NCBI GenBank assembly: GCA_963971425.1
Contig: OZ020524.1
Span: forward strand, 19,645,022 to 19,709,021
Direction: 5' to 3'
DNA from: Bryoerythrophyllum caledonicum
Lineage: Eukaryota; Streptophyta; Bryopsida; Pottiales; Pottiaceae
Length of the DNA stretch: 64,000 nt
In this document: positions 1-12,250 of the stretch, in pieces
Layout: every line of letters starts with the position of its first letter
Numbering within the stretch: the stretch's first letter is position 1
Notes under the pieces: generated by a model
What the model saw: only the letters and a program-made list of their open reading frames with translations
The model's database searches: none
What the model was told of the DNA's origin: nothing
Position numbers and translations under genes: made by a program

Positions 1-185
1 TGTCCATATTTGAGTGTAAGTTTTCCTTGGAACTGAGGAACAGACATTTTTTCCAGCCATATCACAATGGAACTGTCCAATGGAACTTTCCATGGACGTA
101 GAGGGTTGTTCACGAGCCCGGGGTATATGCTCTAGGCGTTCGTAATCCTGAATACCTTTCCCTGATAGCTTGGTCGACGTCACAG

Positions 186-2449
186 ATGGTGTCGATTTGG
201 GAGCACGAAGATCATCCGCATGTGCGAGATTACCTCATGGCTATCATCTTCGCCACCCTGTTCCCTGTCGCACGCCTCCTGCTCGACAGCTTCATTTTCG
301 AGGTAAGGCCACTCAAACAATTCCAGCGAGCAAGGTCTTTCTGCAGTTAAGAAGATGGAAAACCAACATGCAAAAAAATTCTATAAGACACCCTAATTCT
401 CAGTTTAAGTCCTACACGGAAGTTGCTTTTTTTTGTGAGGCAAAGACGCCATGACTTTTATCCTCTCCTCGGCGAAAACTCAACAGTAGCGCTACTGCCA
501 CTGTCGACTCATGTGATAATTTTCTGAACGTGTGTACGAACCAATGGTGTGGTCAGAAATCTGCAAGGCGGGCTATTTTTCCGAGCGGGCAGAAATTCAT
601 GAAGAAGCGAAAGCAGGAGGCAGGCGAGAAGAAGGTGATCAAATTCACGGAGTCTGCATGGAAGCTGACGTACTACCTTGTCTCGACCACCATGCTTCTC
701 GCCGCCGCCTCCAACGAGCCATGGTTTGGCAAAACAGAGCACTTCTGGATCGGGTGGCCCAACCAAACTATCAAGTAAGGAAAACACCAGTTGTTACTGA
801 TCTCTCGTAACTACAGATCAAGTTTCTGAAAATCAAATGTTCCTGGATTCACCATTGCTGTAGGTTTAAGTTGAAGGTGCTGTACGCGTTTCAGTGTGGA
901 TTTTACGCCTACAGCGTTGCGGCGCTGGTGGTGTGGGAAACTCGGAGGAAGGACTTTGGCGTCATGATGACCCACCATGTCATCACCATCCTCCTCATGG
1001 TCTTCTCCTACATGGACGGGTAGGCTCATTACTTCGGAGTCTAACAATTGGTTTTTAGGATTGGGATTACCTTGACTTTGTCTCTTCTTTTCATTCTACA
1101 CAAAGGACTGAATGAGAAGAACCGAGGGACCTTGGGAGAACGGATTTTTCGTAATGTAAATCACTCATATTTATTGGAGTAGTAGTGCCAGTAGATTAGT
1201 TTCCTCTCAACTGGTTAATGACATTGCTTGTGACGTACTCTGTTTCATTGGCTTTTGGAGTTTCATTTGTGTGCCAGGATTTATTTTTTTGTTTTGTTTT
1301 GTTTTGTTTTTTTTCAGTGAGTGGATTTGGTTTGTTGTGGTTGGTTGCAGAACGTACCGAGCTGGGGTGAGCACGCTTCTGGTGCACGATGTGAGCGACG
1401 TGTTGCTGGAGGGCGCCAAGCTGTGCAAGTACTCCGGGTTCGAGGTGGGCGCCAGTGCGCTCTTCGGCTTGTTCGTGCTCTCTTGGTTCACCCTCCGTCT
1501 CCTCATCTTCCCTTTCTGGATCATCTGGAGCATCAGGTGCATGTGCATGCCTTTGTCCTCACAAATAGTTTTTCACTCTACCAGTTGGCTCTCTTTAAAC
1601 ATGAATTTTAAGGGTGGTATTATGAAACTCATAATCTCATTCTGGCAAGCACAAGCCCGCCAAAAGAAGAGAGTTATTTGAAAGGACACCCAAAGTTTCA
1701 ATAAGATAACACACTACTATTATTTGTTGGATGTGAAAAAGTTAGGTGGTCTCTCAACTGAAGTGTGGAAGAGTTTGGTGGTCTCTAAACTCTAGTTTGA
1801 ACTAGTTTTAGTTGCCCTATAGATCATGAATCTTAGCTGCTTTTTCCCTCATGAGCTGATTATAGAAATGTAGGGCTGACTTTAATGATTAAAAATGGGC
1901 AACGGGTCGAAACTCATCTTTGCCTCACTTTACAAACAATTACCTACATCCTCCTTCCAGCAGTTGACTGGCCTTTCCAGCTGCAAATTGGACTGATCCT
2001 GATGTGTGAAATGTTGCCCGGCATTGGTGGTGAAACTGATTGCAGCATTGAGGTAGCTCAGTACCTGAACCTGGGTGGAAGGAAAGAGTTCAACCAGTAT
2101 TACTTCCAGAACACCCTCCTCATCATGCTGTTCATTCTGCACATCTACTGGTGGGTGCTCATCTGCCGGATGCTCGTGAAGCTGTTCCAAAACTCCGGCA
2201 AAGTCAGCGACGATGTTCGATCAGGTACTTATGCATCTTCAACCCACCAATGTACGCACAGTAAAATAAAAATGCCGGGGTATTTAAATCCGCTGAGAGA
2301 CTCACTCCTGGTTATAGTTTCCAGATGGGAAAAAATCAATGGATTTTGATTAGTGGCACCTGGTCACCTCTCACATAGGCGGCTTTGAAAGCAGTTTCTG
2401 AAAATTTAATCCATTTTGGCATGTGACAGATTCAGAGGACGATGACTGA
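186..2449 (+). CDS. Ceramide synthase, LOH/LAG1 type (TLC domain), six exons
   Basis: Exons are 186-302, 557-774, 864-1019, 1351-1536, 2046-2224 and 2430-2449. All introns are GT-AG and the phases agree, giving 291 residues. The protein is a multi-pass ER membrane enzyme of the TLC family that N-acylates sphingoid bases to make ceramide. The Lag1 signature is intact: THH at residues 148-150 and LVHDVSD at 174-180 followed by LLEGAK, which carry the conserved catalytic His and Asp positions. HIYWWVLICRMLVK, GKVSDDVRSD and the acidic tail DSEDDD are typical of plant LOH proteins. The start is uncertain. ATG at 186 directly follows TCACAG, so it may be an internal 3' splice site with earlier coding sequence outside the window; plant homologues usually have slightly longer N-termini. 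The last coding exon is duplicated downstream (see 2601-2620). Confidence 0.9.
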
Positions 2450-2600
2450 TCAATAAGTTGACTGGGTTGCAACTGTAGAAACTCACACCTGGTTCTGTAT
2501 AGTTGCTACATATTACTGGCTGAGTTTCTGGATGCCATGAGCTCTTCCATCAAAACCAGCAGCTGATTCAGAACCTGGTCACCATTTTGGCATGTGACAG

Positions 2601-2620
2601 ATTCAGAGGACGATTCCTGA
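2601..2620 (+). other. Duplicated alternative terminal exon of the ceramide synthase
   Basis: Positions 2411-2443, spanning the 3' splice site and most of the last coding exon, recur exactly at 2582-2614. The flanking sequence is also similar (GATCAATGAGTTGACT-like downstream), so the duplicated block is about 170 bp. The second copy keeps the acceptor CATGTGACAG. Splicing exon 5 to 2601 would give the C-terminus ...RSDSEDDS instead of ...RSDSEDDD, with a TGA at 2618-2620. It could be an alternative last exon or an unused duplication; only transcripts would tell. Confidence 0.6.
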
Positions 2621-2689
2621 TTTTGGCATGTGATTAGTTTCTGATCAATGAGTTGACTTGTTTGCATCTGTAGAGAGGGGCAATGTTTG

Positions 2690-2905
2690 CATTAGAGTTT
2701 TCTTGAAAGTATAGGGAGGTGACCTTGCATGTCACCTTGAGTCTTATGGTCTTATGTTAGTAATTAGGACCACATGCACATGGTGACTTGGCTTGGGAAA
2801 GATTTGGGGAACCACCGGTCAACTTTTTGGGAACTTGGGGTACTATGGGGGAGCTTCAGCTTGCATGGGATAGGGCCCAAGAGCATTGATTGCTATTACC
2901 ACTCA
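2690..2905. mobile_element. Dispersed repeat, family also at 25424-25762 and 51188-51360
   Basis: This stretch is the reverse complement of 25550-25760: shared blocks include the TTGCATGGG..AGGGCCCAAGA segment and the start AGAGTTTTCTTGAAAGT. In the 25.4 kb copy a similar motif lies inverted at both ends, suggesting a short TIR element. It has no coding capacity. Confidence 0.5.
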
Positions 2906-4790
2906 TGCATTTCATAGTTGCAAAAATTGGAGTATGAGATTGTTGACAATCTAATTTGGTGTACAAAAAATCTCACCATGTTTGACATCTTCTATTGCCT
3001 CTTTGGAAAGCACTTTAAGGAAAACTCTATTTTATTTGACAAATATGAAATCACTTGAGTCAAGTACTACCATTTGTAGATAATTTTGTTATTGCTCGTC
3101 TCCTTCAGATACAAACATTGCTTATTTTGATGGTCATAGGACAACTTCCCTTATTATTTCGGTGTGGAACCTCTATGGTAGTCTTTTTCAAATTATGCAA
3201 TTGTGTATAACTCTTTAGCTTGTAATCCTTGTACTTAATTATGGATCCAAACAATACCAATACGGTGGGAAATGATTGGTGGATGATATGGAGTACTTTA
3301 TTGTCAATCATTGTGGTCGACAAGCATTTACATCAATAATTATCAAGAAGATTCATAATGAGCCATTTTTCAAACTTAAAATACTGGACTTCAATTACTA
3401 AGTGCCGATGTTTTTGTTTTGTCAAAATCATTATTATAAATATGTTATATGTAGTATCCTTTATTTTACTACTAGTGCATGGTGTTTGGCATTAAGTGTC
3501 GTGTTTTGATCCCATTTATTTCCATATCCATTTAAGTCCAATTTATTTATTTAGTTTCTTCACTTGTATATAGACTTGGTAATGTGCTAGGACATTATTA
3601 AAAGGATTTCTAAGATTTTGTACATTATAGTGAGGGTTGTAAATATGCTTTGATTCTAACATTCCATCCTGTTTTGATTTCTTGGTGTAGTTAAGTCTTA
3701 TGGGTTGTGATATGTAGTGGCTCTCATAGATGTGTTCAATGGATAAAAGCAACACCTTTCACCTATATAGTGTGGATTCATTATTGATGTGGATCACCGA
3801 CACCAATTTACATCAAACACATGCATATCAAATTCTAATTTGGTACTTGTTTTAATTTCCAATTTAGAAAGAAATTTGAGCTATTCTAGTTCACACTATA
3901 TAAAGTGCGTGGTTTAATTACATCATAATTGATTTGAGGTTAAGAATCATTTTTTAATGTTGGCGACTGTTTCCAAAGTTAGGGACATAGTCTCCTCCCT
4001 AACTTGACTCTACTTGACTTCAAGGACGGCCTTTTCTTTCCCACCAAGGCAAAATAAGATAAGTAAAAAGTTGACATCAAAGATTGAATTGAATCCAAAT
4101 GTGGATGTGCAATCAAAGCGCCCGCATATGACCCATAATTAATTAAAGCCGCTTAGCAAGATTCTAGATACAAATTATTTACGGGTGATAAAGTCTTTTG
4201 GAGCTAAGCCAGTGGGGGAAGATGAATGAAGATCTTGCTAAAAGTTTTACTTCAATGGAGGAATAGACATGATTCCACATCCTCCCTATAGGTGCTCCAA
4301 AATGCCTCAATCAATCATGTTTTAAAGTACCTAATATCGTCTTATGCTTCAAATACCTAATACCGTCATCAATCCCAAAGTCGATTCTACTACATCATTG
4401 TCATCCGTGTTAGCATACTTGTTGTTTGATTGATGGCCAACCGCATGGGATATCTTGTGATCCAATTTGATGTTCTTCTCTCTTCTCAAAACTCAAAGAT
4501 GTAAATAGAAAGCACTTTGTTGAATACACCATATCATTTGAGGCATCTACATTAATGCCACTAAAAAACCCCTCATTGCTTCATGCTCATTATTGTCTTT
4601 CAACATCATTCCACCAAGTAGCTTCTCGGTCTCCGGTATATTTGTTTTACCCGCCATCTCATTTGCCAACAAGCTACCTTTAAATATGTAGCACAACTCC
4701 ATATATAAGAATGAAGATTTCATTTTCAATGCTCATCAATCACAATGATATGAGATCCTATAATATGAGAGACCTAAAATTTTTCTTCCT
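2906..4790. other. AT-rich intergenic DNA, no gene seen
   Basis: The sequence is AT-rich with short repeats such as TGGTGTAAA and CATCAAACACATG. All reading frames are short and without recognisable motifs. I see no RNA gene, and no transposon ends I can define. Confidence 0.5.
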
Positions 4791-4794
4791 ACAT

Positions 4795-5460
4795 GGACAA
4801 AGTAGTAGGATTAAAGAACACAAAGAAGGCCGTGTAGTGCGAGCATATCTAGGGAGCATGCGACAACTTCTATGAGCTGGGCAAACCGGCGGTCTTTGAG
4901 TTGAGGGAGTTTGATGGGAAGAGCCCGTGCATGACATCATGACAAACCTAGAAAAGCACGTGCGAGCACTTCTAGATGAATTGGTGTTGCTACCTCCCTC
5001 CGTTGCAAACCAGGTGGAGGACCGCCTTAAGATTTGGTGGTCTCACCTACGTACAGACCTTCACTATGCAGGGGCTCTGCTCAACTCATACCTCATCAAC
5101 AACAAGCAACTCCACAATGATTGCGACGTGATGACCGCAATGTATAGAGTAATCAAAGATTATGTTGCCGGCAATGGTGACGTCATTGGTGGGTTGCTCC
5201 ATGAGTTCCATGCTTACCAATACAAGGTCGACCCCTACAATGTCGGGTGGGATGCGAAGAGCCTAGAAGATGCTCCACATGTCTGGTGGGCCCAACTAGG
5301 CCACCGTAGAAAGCACTTACCAAGCCTTGCTTGTCGCTTACTGGCGCAAGTGATCTCTTCTTCCTCGTGCGTGCGTAATTGGAACCACTACTCATTTTAG
5401 CACAATAAAAGTAGGAACCGGCTGCACGTTGCGGCAAGACTTTTTGTTGTGTCTCACAGT
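4795..5460 (+). pseudogene. Decayed hAT transposase, C-terminal part, copy 1
   Basis: The longest open stretch is 4927-5400. It reads through a DUF659-type middle region (ITNLEKHV-like, VDPYNVGWD) into the hAT C-terminal dimerisation domain (APHVWWAQLG, LACRLLAQVISSSSCVRNWNHYSF), then stops at TAG 5398-5400. Homology continues after the stop as HNKSRNRLH. Upstream, the frame is broken by several stops between 4860 and 4920. Copy 2 at 10.5-12.25 kb has the same blocks in the same order. The catalytic core is missing here, so this is a dead fragment. It would once have catalysed cut-and-paste transposition in the nucleus. Confidence 0.75.
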
Positions 5461-6120
5461 TTAGTAGATGCAATCATACAACGATGCCTTCCGCGGACGA
5501 ACATGCCAAACTTCCCACCATCGCCCCTTTGCATGGCAAGGGCTGCGCAATGCGGACCGCCCGTCGGTTTCTTGTTCATCAGTGGAGCGTCAATAAGGGC
5601 CTGTTGATAAATGAGTTTGGCACCCACGACGCGAATGGGCAACAAAGAATGCAGCTACTTGCTACAATGGTGGCGAGAGCCTCTCCAACATTAGCAAAGC
5701 AGATGCCACAAAGGATAAAAAACGAGGTTTGTATCCAAGGCCTGATTCTGAGCTCAATGGTGGGTGCCACCGGAAGAAAATAAAATCAACAATGTTGCAC
5801 CTCAGTGAAAGCAAAGTGAGCAACCAGGAGGACTACTCGGAGGAAGATGATGACAACGCTAGGAGTGGTGTGGAGGTCAAAGGAGAGGTGACGTGGACGC
5901 CGCACGGGGATAGAAACTGACTTACAAGTGTGCAACAATCATGACTCTTCTATATCTTGTAGCCTATATAGTATAGAAGGCATATTTTGTAGAATAATGG
6001 TGCTCCAATTTTTAAATAAAATGACGACTACTTTGGCAAGGTCTTGTTAGTTTGTAGCACTTGCACAATTATAAAATGCAATGTTGCACCTATTGGCGTA
6101 AGTATGCTTCCATAATCTAT
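5461..6120 (+). other. Sequence downstream of hAT copy 1, shared with 12.3-12.95 kb
   Basis: Positions about 5545-5655 match 12820-12930 (shared TTGATRAATGAGTTTGG and CAAATGG..CAACA-type blocks), so the two hAT copies share extended 3' sequence. Frames 5484-5783 and 5729-5920 are open but have no recognisable domain; the second ends in an acidic stretch (EEDDDNARSG). I assign no function. Confidence 0.4.
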
Positions 6121-6129
6121 GAAACTTTG

Positions 6130-9100
6130 CAATGCACATTTCTAGCCAAGCTCACATATTTGGGCCCTTACTGATATTTAATTCTGCGCTTTATTCCATT
6201 TCAAAATTTATATGTCGTGGATACAGAGGATTCATGGCAAACATTCATAACTTCTCACTCAAGATCTCTAACCATCCACAAATCCACGCACGGATTCCGG
6301 TTCAACGATGCAATCAAGTGTCACTTGACGTCTCGGAGCTAGCCCCTAAAGCCTCTTGCAATGCGTCCTCTACAACCCCGGTCACTTTTCAAAACAAGCA
6401 GTTGAAGGAGCTGCGACGGAGGCCCGCCTCCACTTCGTCGTCTATACGTTGCATATGTCGTCGCATTCTGGGCGAGAACTCATCTCCCTTCTCCTGGCGG
6501 TGCTATCTATCTCGGACATAGAGAGCTCCTCTTCATGATTAGATAGTGCCCTCATTGCAACTTCAATCCTTTGCACGTACGTTTCCACGATGGATTCATC
6601 CATAAACATGCCCACCATTGCACACTGAAGATCCTCAATCTAGTCTGCAATGATGCAGTTCATACAGGTCATGAATGACATCATTGCAACCTCTTTGGTG
6701 GTTGTTGCTTGTTTACTCTCCTTCGCAAAATGCAATGTTGCGGCCTCGTCCAATGGGAGTGTTGTTGTACCTTCTCCGTTGAACCTCCGCAATATTGTTG
6801 TCTCCTAGTGTAGGTGATCGCGGTGTCGGAAACCTGAAGAACCGGTCACGCTCCTCGCACCAGTAGCCACCAAAGTTTCTGCAGAATAATTCCGGTTGTG
6901 TTGGATTGTCCAACACTCTTGCTTAGGTCTCAACCTCAAAGTCATTGGTCATCCTAAATTGCGGATCCACGTGCTCAGATTGATACAACCCCTGCCTTTG
7001 GAGGCTCGAGTCCCAATTCATCGAATCACCCCAAATTTTGTTATTGAGAATTTTATGAGGTTCTTGGTTGACTAGAAGATTCCATTGATTGAATCTGTAG
7101 CCCATTGGCATGTCTTCTATAGTGGCCAAGAGCTTGTACAACCGCCGCGGAAATAGCGTTTGACACGAGGAGCAAAACCTATTTATGCGTGCCATGGTAT
7201 CAAGGCATGTCGGGTGGAAGACATGCGTACAAGATCCCATTGTGTACGCTCTCTTCGAGTCGAATTTCTCCAGACACAACAAGCAAGTTGTTCCATCTTA
7301 AAGCCACTCTGGAAAGCTTTTGGACCTGTGATGGTTGCCTTTGTGGGATCAATAGTAGAGTTCCTCACCGTGTAGAGCACTTAGTCCTCCTCCGGCTCAT
7401 TTAACCACTCAATTGCGTTGTTTTCGGTGAAGGCCTCATTTAAATGACGTAGCATCTCAAACATGGTGATGAAATTTGCCTAACATGTCACTTGGGTTGT
7501 CAAGTTGATAACTTTGGAGTGAATCACAACGTCCAAGGAACGCTTCATATCGTTGGCTGCAAAACGATGCTCGAACGGCAAGCTTATGCCAAGCTTGTTG
7601 GTTCCTCTTTTCGTTCAACTCCGTAACAAAAGCCCATTTCAACATCGTGGCCAAGAAAGTCGATGAGGTAGAAATTGAATCAGGGCACAACATTGGTGCG
7701 TCTAGGTCCTCCATACGCTCCTGCATTCCTTGCGCAACTAGCTTGTATACGGCCTCTTCTCTGCCCAATTCTGCTAGTGTTTTTTCCTTCTCCGAGATGA
7801 TGATGGACTCGGCCTTCTCCAAGGCATACGCCACCACCTCCTTCTTACAAAGCTCGTGGTCGAGCGGCATGCTCTCTATGCAAAGTCGTTTGACCACCTC
7901 CTTTAGACGTGCATCAAACTTTCTCTCATCTGCATTCGCCTTTTTATCGACAGTTTTTGCCACCGCCTCGTGCACCTTTGAGTCAAATTTGGCTTCCAAG
8001 CGTAGGCTCTCTTGTGCTAAACTATCTGGCAAGGATGTCTATACGCCCTTGTCCGCCATTAAATGGCAAGCGTCGAGCTCCGGCTGCCAATAGTAAAAAT
8101 TGCGGTCACGATCGATCGGCAACGATAGGAGATTGTCGGTCAACAGGCTAGAGATTTCAAATACTGATGGAAAGCGTGAATGGCGTTTGCGCTTTGTTGT
8201 CGCACGCCTTGCCCGGTCCACCGAAAGGTCATCGTCGTCAACAACAACGGCGCCAGTGATCTCCAAAACCATGGTGTCTATTATTTTCAAATTCGACTCC
8301 TTCTGTAACTCAAAAATCTTGCGCATGAAGGCATTTGTGCGTTCTCTCTTGCTCGCATCAATGTTCTCCACCAAGATAGCCCTTCTTCCATTGGACTCTC
8401 TCAGCTCTTTCTTCAACTTCAATATTTTCACACGACTTAATGCTACTACATCTTCTAGATCTTTGGTGTGCTTCTATAAATCCTCCACGGTCACCTCTAC
8501 GGCCTGCTTCTCTTCCAATACCTACTTCATCTCTTCTTGAAGTTTCTTGTATTGTTCCTCGGGGCTAAATAGGTTGTTGTGTACAACATCCTCAAGGGAC
8601 TGGCAAACTCTTTCATAGTCTTTGTTTTGTTGCGTTAATCTCTCCTCCACCATAGCGAGGGATGCCTTCATCTTGTCCCTCTCTACTGTCAATGCATCTA
8701 GTTCAGAGACAATCCTCGCATTCTCCTCTCGTTTAAAGTGGAATTCGATCAATATAAGGTGGCCTTGAGAAACAAAGAGGCCACGTTTGGAGGCGTTGAT
8801 TGTAGGTAGAGGGCCAAGGGAGTTCCCATCGTTCTCTAAATTTTGGTTTGACGATCAACCGTAATGCCTCCAGATTCCATGTACCTTTGGATATTGGTTC
8901 TCCGCTAGTACCGGCATCAAACACAAGGCCGACAATGCTTGCCTCTCATATACAACGTGTAGGGGGTTGTCCTTCTCATGTAGCCACTCCTGCCATTTTT
9001 GGCACATACAGGTCGGGAATGACACTTGCCGCAGTAGCGGACTCTCTTGCACAAGGCAAAGTCTTCCAGCCCACCTTTCGACCCAACTTCGACTCCGCGT

Positions 9101-9550
9101 AGACCATCGTGGCAAATCCGTAGCTCATCTCGCCCTTTGGAAATGTCCGCCCTGGAAACAACATTTTTTGCACCTCGTGCGCATGGTGAACAAAGTGAGG
9201 ATTGGTTGAATACTTTACGCTTACTTTTGCTTTCTTGTGATTAAGCGACCACCGCTCTTCCTTCAACAACTTATCCATGTAGCACATCTTCACAAACTTC
9301 CTTGACGTGGTTAAGGTCCACGGCTCTCCCACCTCCTCCAACCTAGATCCGCCTTCATGGCACCGTCTAGCATAATTTCCGGTAAAAGCGGTTGGAGCTT
9401 CCTTTTTGACTTACTTTTGGAGCTCCGGATTTTGGAACTTTCAACGCGTCTATGCTTTTTCCTCTCCTTAGTGTCACTTTTCCCACGGTCGAGAACTAAG
9501 CTATTTGGATGGACGGGACAAGGCAAGACGTCCGTCTGGGAGCTCCGTGG
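6130..9550 (-). pseudogene. Broken gene with coiled coils and a C-terminal RING-H2 finger
   Basis: Reading the minus strand from about 9526 down, a series of open pieces in changing frames appears to belong to one former protein. First comes a basic Lys/Arg/Ser tract (9311-9526), then a Trp-rich region (8976-9341). Long charged helical segments follow, predicted by eye to be coiled coil (8522-8752, 8039-8431, 7457-8032). Last is a RING-H2-like finger (near 7160-7290: CLLCLEKF, then CTHVFHPTC, then CSSC). Many stops and shifts separate the pieces. RING-H2 proteins are usually E3 ubiquitin ligases, but nothing here shows the substrate. It lies antisense between two hAT copies and may be cargo of a repeat rather than a host gene. 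Confidence 0.45.
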
Positions 9551-10540
9551 GACGTTTGTAACTTAGAAGAATTTTTTTAATAACTTTGTTTACCTTTTAC
9601 CGCACGCCGCCGCGGTCCTAGCCCGGTTGCTAGGCAATCGCCCCGGTTGTTGCCCGATTGCTACCCGGTTGCCCTGCTTGGTTGCCGCCCGGTAGGCCTG
9701 ATGTGAGTGTGCATTGATTTCTTCTACCTCTCTACGTGGGCACGTGACACTCGTCCTAGGTTTGGGGTATCCCATACCACATGTTCCTTGCGTCCGGGAG
9801 GTGGTAGTGCTACTTAATGGACTTGTGGAGTCCTTTTGGACTACTTCCTTGGTCGCCTTTGGCTTTAAAAGGCTTAGTTTTTTTCTTAGAAAGTTGTGTT
9901 TGAAGCCGCATTGAGGGAGTAGGTGTGGTGGTGTCCTTGAATGCTGCTGCATTTTTCTTGCTGGTGTTGTGGAAGCGTCGAAAGTATACTTTGATTTAGC
10001 CGCAATCTCATATTGACCACCTTTGCACCGACACGTGACTCTTTAGGCATTTGGAGAAATGAGGGCAGAGTGGAAGGCATGAAACAATGAGCTGGACATT
10101 TCAAGAGTTTGTTGTAAGTTCTATGACCATGTCTGATGTCTTTGCCAACAAGCCGACGAGGATGTTTGGCCACCTCGGATACATCTCCAGTGGCACAATT
10201 GTTGGTCTTGCCACCTGCAAAATATTGATTTCAAACGTGCTCATCCACCGTGCATTCTTCAACTGCCGAGGGAAGGTACCGCATCAACGTGCCCTTTTGT
10301 CGAAGGTTTTGCAACTTGAAACGCCGGAAAACAATGCCCCTCTATCAAATCCCACTTGCTATGGCACGCCGTCTTCTCTTGGAGTGGATTTGAGTAGAGC
10401 TTCTCTTAATCAATTTGAGAAAACAACTTTGGTCCTTTCCAAATCACACCCCCTGTGTAGCAACCCTCAAGTGTTGCAAAGAGGTCCTTACAATAGGCCA
10501 CATTGGAACACGACTTCATCGAGGCCAAAAAAAAGAAGGT
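9551..10540. other. Between broken RING gene and hAT copy 2, no clear gene
   Basis: A short open frame spans 10087-10593 on the plus strand and leads into the hAT pseudogene; its first two thirds match nothing I recognise. A run of direct CGGTTGCTAGG/CCCGGTTGC-like repeats lies at 9610-9690. No RNA genes were seen. Confidence 0.4.
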
Positions 10541-12250
10541 GGACCACGCATGGGCCTCATTCTTCTATGAGCAGAACATTCTGTTTGCAGTAGCCCAGTC
10601 TGCAAGTTTTAGAGAGGCGGTCATATAAACTGCTGACCTACGTCGCCCCTACCTACCTCCATCGTACAACAATCTCCAAAAACAATTATTAGATAAGAAG
10701 AAGAAGGAACTCCCTAATGACATGAAGTTGGAGATGGGGTCCTTTATCTACAACTTTGGTTGCACCATCTTCGTAGATGGATGGAGCTCTATGACCAACC
10801 GGTCATTGATGAATATCATGCAGATTTGCCTTGTTGGAGAGGAGTTCTTTGCCTCCGTAGACACCTCCGGGGAATTTAAGGACGACAAGTATGTGGTGAG
10901 CATCATGACAAAGTACGTGGAGGTTGTGGATCCTACCAACATCGTACAAATTTGCATTGGCAATGTTGCGATGATAAAAAAGGCGGTCAAAAAGGCGCAA
11001 GTGAAGTACCCCCACATATACTTCAAGGGGTGTGGGCCCATATTATGAACCTACTTATACGTGATTGGGAAAGCAGGCTTGGGCCAAGAAAATTGTAAGA
11101 AAAACAAAGACCATCATGGACTTTGTAAAGAAGCAGCATATACCTTTGCAGTCTTTGGCTTCGACGATAAGAACCACTCCCTCATCAGACTAGGTGCCAC
11201 ACGCTTTGCCACAAACTATCAGATGATTGATTGATTGTTCAAGGTCAAAAAGGCACTAGAGCTCACGGTTGACGCAAAGTGGGACGAGTATGTTAGGACA
11301 TTAGATAGCGAGAAGAAGTTCAACCACCGTGAAAAGGCGAGGAAAACGAAGAAAGCCGTGTAATGTGAGCAGTTTTGGTGAGCAAGCGACAACTTTTGTG
11401 AGCTCGTCAAATCGGTCGTCCTCGCGTTGAGGGAGTTTGACGGGAAGAGCCCTTGCATAGCCAAGGTGCAAGTCATCATGACAAACCTTGAGAAGCACGT
11501 GCGGTCACTTCAAAACGAACCGGTGTTGTTGCCCCGCTTTGTTGCAAACTAGGTGAAAGAGCGTCTTGAAATACGGTGGTCTTAGCTACACACCGACCTC
11601 CACTCGTTGGGGCTCTCTTGATCCCACACCTCATTAATGACAGGATGCTCCACAACAACTGTAATGCGAGGAGTGCAATGCACATAGTATTTGAGAGTTA
11701 AACAGCCGACAACACGAATGTGTTTGGTGGGTTGCTTCGTGAGTTCCATGCATACATGTACAAGGTTGATCCGTACGATGTCGGGTGGGATGTAAATAGC
11801 CTGGAGGTTGCCCCACATGTGTGGTGGAACCAGCTAGGCTACCGTGGAAAGCATTTACCAAACCTTTCTCGTCGGGTACTGGCGCAGGTGGTGTCTTCTT
11901 CCTTGCACGAGCGTAATTGGAATCACTACTCTTTTGTGCACAATAAAAGTAGGAACCGGTTGCACGGTGCAAGAGCGGAAGACCTTGTCTATGTGTACTT
12001 GAACTCCAAGCTCAAGAGGGATAGGCTTTGGCTTAAGGACAACGCAGAGGTGGAGTGGTACAGAATGAACAATAATCGGGAGGCGTCGGACTCGGATGGT
12101 GATGGCGATTTAGCCAACGCCGAGAATAGAGCGGGGTTGGATGATGCACCTACTCATGGCGGACCTCTTCAAGAAGAAAATAGTGACTGGAGTCCCGCCA
12201 ATGACATGGTTGACAACTACGACCTAATGGACTGGCACTTGCGTAATTAG
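10540..12250 (+). pseudogene. Decayed hAT transposase (DUF659 plus dimerisation domain), copy 2
   Basis: The N-terminal part reads WASFFYEQNILFAVAQS, then 10722-11048 gives the DUF659 core (GCTIFVDGWSSMTNRSLMNI, YPHIYFKGCGPIL). The expected catalytic Asp of the TDN-like motif is Gly here (IGN). Stops and shifts follow through 11050-11720. The last block, 11720-12250, is an intact hAT dimerisation domain (APHVWWNQLGYRGKHLPNL, SSSLHERNWNHYSF, HNKSRNRL, LVYVYLNSKL) with an acidic Asp/Glu-rich tail. It has the order expected of plant hAT transposases but cannot make protein. It is a longer version of the copy at 4.8-5.5 kb. Confidence 0.8.
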
